Assembly: GCF_000275825.1 (NCBI RefSeq)
Contig: NZ_JH719942.1
Span: 4,098,524 to 4,162,523, forward strand
Direction of reading: 5' to 3'
Source: Saprospira grandis DSM 2844
Lineage (GTDB): Bacteria > Bacteroidota > Bacteroidia > Chitinophagales > Saprospiraceae
Length of the DNA: 64,000 bases
Positions 27,170 to 34,069 of this stretch are shown here, one piece after another (the stretch's first letter is position 1; the number at the start of each line of letters is the position of its first letter). The position numbers were made by a program, and so were the translations under genes. The notes below the pieces were generated by a model, which was not told where the DNA came from, made no database searches, and worked only from the letters and a program-made list of their open reading frames with translations.

Positions 27170-29782
27170 ATGCAATTTTACAAATATATTCTCCTGCTAG
27201 TTGGGCTAGCATGGAGCCAATTGGCCTATAGCCAATCTTATTTTTCAGGCCAGCTTGTTAATGGCCAAGGGGAAGCCATTATTTCGGCCACTATTCATTG
27301 GCAAGATAGCGCTAGTATTGGGGCGGTTACGGATTTTGAGGGGAAATTTCGCATTCTTCGCCTAGATACGGTCCAGCCACACACCCTAGAAATTCGCCAT
27401 CTTTCTTATGAGCCAGTATCTGTAGAAATACTGCCCTCGGAGCAAGATTTAATCCTTACTGTGGGCGATGACCTACTCCTAGAGCAGGCCACCGTTGAAG
27501 TAACGGCTAAGCAAGGCGATGCCTTTGCTTCAACCATCAACCCCATCAATGTCGAGACCTTAGGACAGTGCGAGCTACGGCGAGCGGCTTGTTGCTCTTT
27601 GGCCGAAAGCTTTGAGAACAATGGGACCGTCAATGTAAGTTTTACCGATGCCGTTACTGGAGCCAGAGACATTGAAATGTTGGGCTTGCGGGGCATTTAC
27701 AGTCAGTTGATGATAGAAAACCGGCCCAACTTTAATCGTTTGGGCTTAGCTTATGGCTTAGAATACATTCCTGGTACATTTGTCGAAAGCATTCAGATTT
27801 CTAAGGGAGCGAGCACGGTGCGCAATGGCGTAGAGGGCTTAACGGGGCAAATTAACACCGAATTGATTAAGCCACATAATGCGCCCAAGCTCTACCTCAA
27901 TGGCTTTCTCAATCATTTGGGCCGCAGCGAGCTCAACCTAAACTTGGCTCATAAATTTAATGAGCGGACGGCTACTGGGCTTTTGCTACATGGCAACTAC
28001 TTCAATCAGGCGATAGATCATAATGGGGACAACTTTATGGACATCCCCCTCAAGCGGCAGCTCAACGCCCTTTGGCGATTGAACCACAGGACCAAAAACC
28101 TGCATGCCGAAATCAATGCGCAAGCTATATTGGACCAAAGAGAGGGCGGACAAGTCGCTAGCTTCTTTTCTGCTGCTGATTTGCCCCAGCGCTTATACCA
28201 AATCGACTCCGATATTGAGCGCTATGAGGTCTTTGGTAAACTTGGATTTATTGGTTTTGACAACCCCTTGCAATCTTTGGCCCTTATTTATAGCCTTAGC
28301 CAGCACAATCAATCTTCTTCTTTTGGCGATCGACTTTATGAAGGAAAGCAAAACACGGCTTATCTCAACTTGCTCTTTCAAACGCCTTTGGGCAAAGGGC
28401 AAGAGTTGATGGCGGGTTTTAACTATCGCCTAGATGACTTTCAGGAGCAAGTAAACGAGCTCAATATGGACCGCAGAGAGCAGCAATCTGCTCTTTTTGC
28501 CGAGTACAACTGGCAGCAGGAACTCGATCCAGAAACAGGCCGAGGTTTTGGCCTTATTGCTGGCCTCCGTCTGGACCAGGTCCAAACCCTTAATGGTACG
28601 GAGTATTTGCCCACTGGCCGCCTCAACTTCAAGTACAACTTCAATCAAGACTTTATCATTAGAGCTTCTGGGGGCCGGGGAATTCGCCTGCCCAACCTAT
28701 TGATTGAAAACTTCCGTTATTTGCCCAGCAGCCGTGCCTTTATCCTAAATGAAACTCCTGCCGTAGAAAAAGCTTGGAACTATGGCCTCAATATCACGCG
28801 CAACTATATTTTGGGCGAGCGTGCGGGAAGCTTGAGTCTAGATGTTTACCGCACTGATTTTGAGCAGCGTTTGGTGGCAGACATTGACCACAGCAGCAGC
28901 CAAGTTCAGTTTTACAATTTAGACGGCCGCTCTTTTGCCAATAGCATTTTGTTATCTTGGACCCAAGACCTGATTGAAAACTTAGAGTTGCGTTTGGCCT
29001 ACAAATACAATGATGTGTATACCACACAACATGGGCAATTGACCTGGATGGCTTTTTCTCCTCGTCACCGTGGCTTGATGGCCTTACAATACCAGCTGCC
29101 TAAATCGGGCTGGCAGTTTAATCTCAACAGCCAATTGGTGGGGCCACAACGTCTCCCTACACTTTATGGCGACCTAAGCAATCTTCCCGCTTATCGACAA
29201 GAGGCCCGCTCTCCTACTTTTGCCTTGGTCAATGCACAAGTTAGTAAAAAATTGGGCAAAGGCTGGGAAGTTTATTTGGGTGGCGAAAACCTGACGAACT
29301 ACCGCCAAGAGCAACCTATTTTGGGCGCTCAAGACCCTTTTGGGCAAAACCTACAACCCCAGCTTTTTGATGCTTCGGCCGTTTATGCCCCTGTTTTCGG
29401 GACTATGGTTTATGCGGGCTTCCGCTACACTTTAGGCGAAAAAACCAAGGCAGATCCCCATGCTGGACAGCATCATGCTACAAAAGAGCATCATGCTACA
29501 AAAGAGCATCATCATGAAAATGGCGCCGAACTTTTGATTAAATCTGACCCTCAATGTGGTATGTGCCAAACGACAATTAGTCAGGGCCTAGAACAAATAG
29601 AAGGCGTTTATCATGCTAGCGTTAATTTGAACAGCAAGACCGTAGAGGTTCACTACGATGAGGAAAAAACCAATCCCGCTGCCCTACGCAAGGCCCTCAG
29701 CCAATTGGGCTATCCTGCAGATGAGCTCCCTGCCGATCCGAAAGCCCATGATCAGCTTCCCGCTTGCTGCCAACAGCATTAG
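27170..29782 (+). CDS. TonB-dependent receptor with C-terminal HMA domain
   Basis: An 870-residue outer-membrane receptor. Signal peptide to about residue 21 (WSQLAYSQ), a carboxypeptidase-like domain at about 22-105, a plug at about 110-240 containing CELRRAACCSLAESF and IEMLGLRGIYSQ, and a beta-barrel up to about residue 765 (YAGFRYTLGE). Beyond the barrel lies a His-rich linker (repeats of HHATKE) and a heavy-metal-associated domain with CGMC at 796-799. It ends with a CC-containing tail. An even-stranded barrel leaves the C-terminus in the periplasm, so the HMA domain could receive metal passing through the barrel. Copper is the likeliest cargo, by analogy with Cys-rich-plug receptors. 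Forms a unit with the cysteine-rich gene upstream. Confidence 0.88.
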   Translation: MQFYKYILLLVGLAWSQLAYSQSYFSGQLVNGQGEAIISATIHWQDSASIGAVTDFEGKFRILRLDTVQPHTLEIRHLSYEPVSVEILPSEQDLILTVGDDLLLEQATVEVTAKQGDAFASTINPINVETLGQCELRRAACCSLAESFENNGTVNVSFTDAVTGARDIEMLGLRGIYSQLMIENRPNFNRLGLAYGLEYIPGTFVESIQISKGASTVRNGVEGLTGQINTELIKPHNAPKLYLNGFLNHLGRSELNLNLAHKFNERTATGLLLHGNYFNQAIDHNGDNFMDIPLKRQLNALWRLNHRTKNLHAEINAQAILDQREGGQVASFFSAADLPQRLYQIDSDIERYEVFGKLGFIGFDNPLQSLALIYSLSQHNQSSSFGDRLYEGKQNTAYLNLLFQTPLGKGQELMAGFNYRLDDFQEQVNELNMDRREQQSALFAEYNWQQELDPETGRGFGLIAGLRLDQVQTLNGTEYLPTGRLNFKYNFNQDFIIRASGGRGIRLPNLLIENFRYLPSSRAFILNETPAVEKAWNYGLNITRNYILGERAGSLSLDVYRTDFEQRLVADIDHSSSQVQFYNLDGRSFANSILLSWTQDLIENLELRLAYKYNDVYTTQHGQLTWMAFSPRHRGLMALQYQLPKSGWQFNLNSQLVGPQRLPTLYGDLSNLPAYRQEARSPTFALVNAQVSKKLGKGWEVYLGGENLTNYRQEQPILGAQDPFGQNLQPQLFDASAVYAPVFGTMVYAGFRYTLGEKTKADPHAGQHHATKEHHATKEHHHENGAELLIKSDPQCGMCQTTISQGLEQIEGVYHASVNLNSKTVEVHYDEEKTNPAALRKALSQLGYPADELPADPKAHDQLPACCQQH

Positions 29783-29804
29783 GCCATTTTCTGAAAATAG
29801 CTTT

Positions 29805-29837
29805 GGGCAAAGAACTGCGGTTCTTCGCCCATTTTTT
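29805..29837 (+). terminator. Terminator of the metal TonB receptor gene
   Basis: GGGC-A-AAGAAC pairs with GTTCTT-C-GCCC (29805-29815 with 29820-29830, one A-C mismatch), then ATTTTTT. Confidence 0.75.
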
Positions 29838-29855
29838 AGCGCTTTAGGGTGGTCA

Positions 29856-29874
29856 GAAAAAGTTGAGGGACTAT
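29856..29874 (+). repeat. Ball-motif copy 3, variant
   Basis: GAAAAAGTTGAGGGACTAT, 18 bases past the terminator T-tract and seven bases before GC-hairpin element copy 11. Confidence 0.8.
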
Positions 29875-29880
29875 TTTTAT

Positions 29881-30052
29881 TTTTTTGGGGCCTGCCGCCT
29901 TTGGCGGCCGGGCCCTTTCAGGGCTCGCAGGTCTGCTCGGCCCTTCGCTTTTTTCGCTTTGCTCAAAAAGCTCGGTCTGCCGCTGCGCGGCACCCTTACA
30001 GGCCCCTAGGCCGATTTGGCCTTCGGCCACCCCTAGGGCCAAGGCCCTAGGC
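29881..30052 (+). repeat. GC-hairpin element, copy 11
   Basis: Hairpin 1 is GCCGCCTTTGGCGGC and the core ends CCCTTCGC. Hairpin 2 is long, with arms CGCTTTTTTCG/CGCTTTG-like and AGC/GCT. Hairpin 3 is GCCGCTGCGCGGC. It ends in CCTAGGGCCAAGGCCCTAGG. With copy 12 it frames an island of about 1.1 kb. Confidence 0.8.
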
Positions 30053-30190
30053 TATTGAAAAAATCGTCATCCCCTCATTCGAGGGGATTTTCTGTTCCAC
30101 TAGGCTTCATCAGCAAACAAGGGCTTCAGCCCGCCAGTTTGCTCAGTCTACAACCATGGGCTTCAGCCCATGGGCCCAAAACTGCCCAGC
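30053..30190 (+). repeat. REP-like palindrome module, first island
   Basis: Contains CCCCTCATTCGAGGGG, GGGCTTCAGCCC and CCATGGGCTTCAGCCCATGG. The same module recurs nearly unchanged at 51970-52115 and 63140-63285. Palindromes of this shape resemble REP sequences mobilised by RAYT transposases, but no such gene is present in the window. Confidence 0.75.
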
Positions 30191-30235
30191 CGCCGAAGAA
30201 GAACAGCCAAAAGAAAAAAAGACAGTTGAGCGGCC

Positions 30236-30281
30236 ACAACAAGCCCTTTAGGGCGTCTTCGACGACCAATGGGCGTAACCG
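30236..30281 (+). repeat. 46-bp box, copy 1
   Basis: ACAACAAGCCCTTTAGGGCG followed by TCTTCGACGACCAATGGGCG and TAACCG. Other copies at 31210, 31334 and 63708. The flank CCCGGGAGGCC resembles the T-rich end of a GC-hairpin element with its first hairpin missing. Confidence 0.8.
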
Positions 30282-30369
30282 CCCGGGAGGCCTAGTAAAC
30301 ACTAATAATGAGCGACTTATTCCATCCATAAGACCATTTAACATAGAAAATTACTACAGACTAACGTAA

Positions 30370-30786
30370 TCAATCATATACTTTTTTTAGCTTCAATAGA
30401 AAAAAATCTTCCTCTTTTAACTCCCCTTTGATAGAAAAAAATTTTGGATAAAACTTAACTCCTATCAAACTCCTTCTGATACAAGCTTCTTCTATTCGTT
30501 GATCTAAACAACTTAGATCTGAAGAATCTCTCACATAATAATCATAAACATAAAAGTAATTTTCGCAATCTGATTTTGCGAGGAGGATAACAGCCTCTGA
30601 ATGAACTATTTCACATTTAGAAACAATAATCGAATCTACATTTATATTTGAAAACAACTGACACTGCTCTATCCCTAACACATTATCAAGGTTAATTGTA
30701 TCTGTTTTAACATACACCCTTTCCTGTCCTAAAAGGTTATTACACAGCATCATAAACATCAACAGCATCCCTTTTCGACTAATCAT
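30370..30786 (-). CDS. AT-rich secreted orphan protein
   Basis: About 138 residues from the ATG at 30786; frames upstream run into repeat sequence, so an earlier start is unlikely. The N-terminus (MISRKGMLLMFMMLCNNLLGQ) is a signal peptide. The mature part has repeated strand patterns (VDSIIVSKCEIVHSEAVILL, NYFYVYDYYVRDSSDLSCLD) with four cysteines and no recognised family. Base composition is clearly more AT-rich than that of the housekeeping genes, and it lies between repeat modules, suggesting acquired cargo. Confidence 0.55.
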   Translation of the reverse strand: MISRKGMLLMFMMLCNNLLGQERVYVKTDTINLDNVLGIEQCQLFSNINVDSIIVSKCEIVHSEAVILLAKSDCENYFYVYDYYVRDSSDLSCLDQRIEEACIRRSLIGVKFYPKFFSIKGELKEEDFFLLKLKKVYD

Positions 30787-31079
30787 TAAACAAATTATTA
30801 TATACATTAGGTAATAACTTTCTTTGAGTTCCTTTATACGATTCTGGCTTATCAACCAACAGATTTTATTTTGCATAGACCCGCAACCCTCGGCTTCAGC
30901 CCATGGCCGCAAAACAAGTCCACACAAAAAATTCAGGGGTAAAACAATTGCTATGTTTACCCGCCCTGGGTTGCTGACTTGAGCGAACTGACGGAGAAAG
31001 TCCTTGTTCGCTTTTTCTACTTCTAAGGCCCCAAAACTGCCAAGCCACTAAAAGAAGCTTCTTTTTCCGTCTCTACCCA
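30787..31079. other. Non-coding gap with shared REP-like modules
   Basis: No gene seen. From about 30880 the sequence (CCCGCAACCCTCGGCTTCAG, then GAGCGAACTGACGG ... GTCCTTGTTCGC) is nearly the same as 52085-52325, so this is the second half of the module starting at 30053, split by the inserted orphan gene. Confidence 0.7.
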
Positions 31080-31080
31080 A

Positions 31081-31100
31081 GAAAAAGTTGAGGGACTAAT
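31081..31100 (+). repeat. Ball-motif copy 4
   Basis: Exact GAAAAAGTTGAGGGACTAAT, preceded by CCCAA as in copies 6 and 7. Confidence 0.9.
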
Positions 31101-31209
31101 AAAGGAGAGTATTCAAAATTTTGTGTGTACCCTTTCCTGCGCCTAGGGGCTTGTCCCTAGGCGATGAATGGCAGGCGGCAAAGCCGCCTTGGCCGAAGGC
31201 CAAACGGCC

Positions 31210-31256
31210 ACAACAAGCCCTTTAGGGCGCAGTTCGACGACCAAAGGGAGTAACCG
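31210..31256 (+). repeat. 46-bp box, copy 2
   Basis: Variant GGGCGCAGTTCGACGACCAA. Left member of a direct pair flanking the core of element copy 12. Confidence 0.8.
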
Positions 31257-31333
31257 ATGTGCAGGGGTGGCCAAAGGCCAGACCCAGCGGGCGCAGCCCG
31301 CGCAGGGCCGAGCGAGCAGCGAGCCCCGAAACG

Positions 31334-31379
31334 ACAACAAGCCCTTTAGGGCGTCTTCGACGACCAAAGGGAGTAACCG
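31334..31379 (+). repeat. 46-bp box, copy 3
   Basis: GGGCGTCTTCGACGACCAAA form. Right member of the direct pair, 124 bases from copy 2. Confidence 0.85.
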
Positions 31380-31445
31380 CCCGCCGAAGGCGGGAGGCCC
31401 CAACTATAAATCAATAATAAAAAATAGATTTCTAAGCATGAGCAG

Positions 31446-32261
31446 CTATCTGCCCTCTCCTAAAATCATAAAACCAGGCTCTCCCCAAAATTTAAAAAAA
31501 ATCGTATCCTCTTTGAACCTAAATATTCTCTGTGAGGTCGAATCTATAGCATCAAAATTACCTAAAAAATATGGATCTACTCGACCTAAGTCTTTATTAA
31601 AAAACTTATCAAATCTTAAAGTATCAGTTATTCTTCTTTCTTTTAAATCCATAACATAAAGTGGATAAATAGTGTTGGTTCTAGTAAATATTGCCTTTGT
31701 TGTATCCTTATTTACCTCAACTAGCTTTCCACAAGGAAACACATCAAATGAATCCTGACTGACAAAAACCATTTTACTATCCCAATTTGGAGGGAATCCG
31801 CAACCTCTTTCTAAAAGAACAAAGTCTTCAGTATATATACTTGGATAATAGAAGCTGCAGCGACTTACTGGATTGCTCACGGATAGATGATAGTCCCCTA
31901 CCACATAAACGATTCTGCCTTTTTTCCTTATTTCGTGGAGTACTACTGAATCATAGCGTACAAAACCATAGAATAATCCAGCAGGAGTCGTACTATCTTT
32001 ATAAGGACCTTTAAAAGTAGTATCCGCATCAAATTGCTTCGCTAGTTGATAATGTATTGAATTATTCTTATCCAAATCCAATACTGTATTAGAAAAAGTA
32101 TATTCATTACTTGAATATTTACGGCTGCTCCTGTCAACTTTCAAAGCTGTATCATTTACCTCCGATACATTTCCATCACTAACTAAATCTGTATTGTTCA
32201 CTTTGGAGCCACAAGATTTCAGCAAGACTAAAAAACACAAGAACATCAAGCTCTTTTTCAT
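31446..32261 (-). CDS. AT-rich orphan lipoprotein
   Basis: About 271 residues from the ATG at 32261; an ATG at 32282 would add seven polar residues. The N-terminus, MKKSLMFLCFLVLLKSCGSK, has a lipobox (LLKSC), so the mature protein is probably lipid-anchored. The mature part has two later cysteine-bearing strands (SRCSFYYP, ERGCGFPPNW, FPCGKLVEV) and ends FWGEPGFMILGEGR. No family is recognised. Like the 30370 gene it is AT-rich and isolated among repeats. Confidence 0.65.
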   Translation of the reverse strand: MKKSLMFLCFLVLLKSCGSKVNNTDLVSDGNVSEVNDTALKVDRSSRKYSSNEYTFSNTVLDLDKNNSIHYQLAKQFDADTTFKGPYKDSTTPAGLFYGFVRYDSVVLHEIRKKGRIVYVVGDYHLSVSNPVSRCSFYYPSIYTEDFVLLERGCGFPPNWDSKMVFVSQDSFDVFPCGKLVEVNKDTTKAIFTRTNTIYPLYVMDLKERRITDTLRFDKFFNKDLGRVDPYFLGNFDAIDSTSQRIFRFKEDTIFFKFWGEPGFMILGEGR

Positions 32262-32970
32262 ATTTGATTTACTTTTTTGCATACACTACTAATGTTGGAC
32301 GAACTAGACAGGCTTTTAAGCTGTAGCAAAACGGCCAGAAACACAGCCAAGAAAAAGTTGAGGGACTAATAAAGTGTAACTATGAAGTTCCACAAACCCC
32401 AAATAGGGGTCCTCTAAGGTATCTCCCTAGGTCTAACAACCCCAAAATAGACCTTCTCTACCGTATTTTATAGCTTAAAAAGCAAAAGAGACCGCTTGTT
32501 TACCTCAAGCTATAGGTCTAGTAACCAAAACTAGGGCTCTCCTACTGCTTTATAGACGTCTGGCACTGCATCATATAGGTCCAAAACTGCTTGCTTGGGA
32601 TAGAGCAACCCAAATTAGGGCTAAATCTAGTCCTTAGCTGCGGTTCTTTTATCTATAATAGACCTTATGATACTGCTTAGGAGCGATTACTTTTACTATG
32701 CTTGAGGTTCTATAACTCCTCTAGTCCAGTCCACCAACTGCAAGTCTAGGCTTTGATCACCTTAGTTTGCAGTTTGCTAAGGACTAGCTTGCAGTAAAAA
32801 AGCACAAACATAGAGTTTCACAACCTATACCATAGAGTTCAGGACGATAGCTATGCAGTAAAAGAACCTAGAACGAGCAGTTAATTAGTGCATTCAATGA
32901 CTTTGACAATATATATCATAGATTTCAGAACGACTAGTTAGGAGTTTTGCTCGTCTTTTCCAGAAACAAA
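32262..32970. other. Orphan non-coding stretch with degenerate short repeats
   Basis: About 700 bases with no credible frame on either strand. It shows irregularly spaced ACCCCAAAATAGG-like words near 32396, 32439, 32524, 32579 and 32609, and ATAGAGTTTCA-like words near 32811, 32832 and 32919. Spacing is not regular enough for a CRISPR array. It may be a decayed gene region or an RNA. Confidence 0.45.
32351..32370 (+). repeat. Ball-motif copy 5
   Basis: Exact GAAAAAGTTGAGGGACTAAT, preceded by AGCCAA. Confidence 0.9.
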
Positions 32971-33047
32971 GCAGATGCTTTTAAGCCCCTGCGGCAAGAA
33001 AGACCAAGGCCCAACAAGATTGGCTGCGGCCTTTAGGCTGCAGATAG

Positions 33048-33205
33048 CGGCAAAGCCGCCTTGGCCGAAGGCCAAACGGCCTAGCGATGCGGAAGGGGGC
33101 GGCGAAGCCGCAGACCAAGGCCGTCAGGCCGCAGGGCCGAGCAGACCTGCGAGCCCTGAAGCGTAGCGCCGCAAGGCGAAGCCGCAGCGGAGGCCCAAAA
33201 AAAAT
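33048..33205 (-). repeat. GC-hairpin element, copy 13
   Basis: Exact core. Hairpin 1 is built on GCCGCTG..CGGC arms with GGCTTCGCC, hairpin 2 is GGCCTGACGGCC (same as copy 19) and hairpin 3 is GCGGCTTCGCCGC. T-rich end faces the gene at 33336. Confidence 0.85.
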
Positions 33206-33335
33206 AAAAAAAACAGCCCCCAGCCCCATATCTTTTAAGGAGAAGAAGCATTAACTAAAAAAGCCCACACCAAGGCTAGATTTTTGTGCATCTAGCTCCA
33301 CAGACCATTTAGTAAACTCATTTAATCCTCTGCTT

Positions 33336-34013
33336 ATGAAAATCCTTAGTTTTTCGGCCCTAGCCCTCCTTTTTGCCTTTGGCTTGTATTCCTTTAGCCA
33401 ATTGGGACAAGATAAAGAAGAAGGCCAAGCCAATTATGCCAAATTTCTGGCCCAATTTGAAGAACAAGCCCTGCCGCTAAAGCTCAATCAAGAGAAAATA
33501 GAAAGCGAAATAGAGCAACGACAATATCAGAGAGACCTCTGGCAAAATATCTCGGGCAAACGCCTCGGTAGAGAGTTTTCGTCCTTTATTCCAGGCCTAG
33601 ATGATGGCATGATGAGCCGTATGGGCCCCGATCGCTATCAGTCGCAAGCCCTAGTGGCCCAAACCGAAAACTACGATCTGCTGCTCTATGCTGTTTTGCC
33701 CCCCTTCCGCGCTAATGAACGCTGGGTCTTGGCCGCTTATAGCAAAAAAGGCGAACTGATCGACGAGATGATGGTGGCCGCTAACCGCTACCAAAAACAA
33801 GTTGGCGCCCTGATTACTGAAGATGGCGCTATCGTTTTGACCGAATGGAAACGCGAACTAGAAGACAAACGCTACAGCTATACCCAAGCCGATAGCAAAC
33901 GTTTTGTAGTAGCCGATAATGGCGAGTTTATCCAAGAACTTGGCAATGAGCTAGACCGACAGCCCAGAAAACAAGAACTACAACAAGTTCAACAAAGCTT
34001 TGGTATGCGCTAA
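33336..34013 (+). CDS. Membrane-anchored or exported hypothetical protein
   Basis: A 225-residue protein with one hydrophobic N-terminal segment (MKILSFSALALLFAFGLYSF). The Q, L and E-rich part after it (QEKIESEIEQRQYQRDLW) is probably helical. Later strands (NYDLLLYAVLPP, WVLAAYSKKGELIDEMM, GAIVLTEWKRE) give a beta-sheet-like C-terminal half. No family is recognised. It is alone on the plus strand and converges with the TonB receptor gene, sharing a bidirectional terminator. Confidence 0.7.
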   Translation: MKILSFSALALLFAFGLYSFSQLGQDKEEGQANYAKFLAQFEEQALPLKLNQEKIESEIEQRQYQRDLWQNISGKRLGREFSSFIPGLDDGMMSRMGPDRYQSQALVAQTENYDLLLYAVLPPFRANERWVLAAYSKKGELIDEMMVAANRYQKQVGALITEDGAIVLTEWKRELEDKRYSYTQADSKRFVVADNGEFIQELGNELDRQPRKQELQQVQQSFGMR

Positions 34014-34033
34014 TCACTGCCCCTAAGCATATA

Positions 34034-34068
34034 AAAGCCCCTAGATGCTTGCATCTAGGGGCTTTCTG
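34034..34068. terminator. Bidirectional terminator
   Basis: AAAGCCCCTAGATGC (34034-34048) pairs perfectly with GCATCTAGGGGCTTT (34051-34065): a 15-bp stem with T or A runs on both sides, between convergent genes. Confidence 0.8.
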
Positions 34069-34069
34069 T

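Larger units (their letters stand above)
31141..31402 (-). repeat. GC-hairpin element, copy 12 (duplicated form)
   Basis: The longest copy. On the plus strand it reads outer hairpin CCTAGGGGCTTGTCCCTAGG, then arms around GGCGGCAAAGCCGCC, a 46-bp box (31210-31256), a core segment (31257-31333, core CTCGCTGCTCGCTCGGCCC), a second 46-bp box (31334-31379) and the GGGAGGCCCC end. Copy 23 has the same outer parts but only one box and no core. Confidence 0.8.

Noticed and set aside
29881..31402. A retron or group II intron
   Set aside because: No reverse transcriptase is encoded, and no domain V-like hairpin was found.
32380..32970. CRISPR array or tRNA cluster
   Set aside because: Word spacing is irregular (about 30 to 85 bases), words are degenerate, and no cloverleaf was found.
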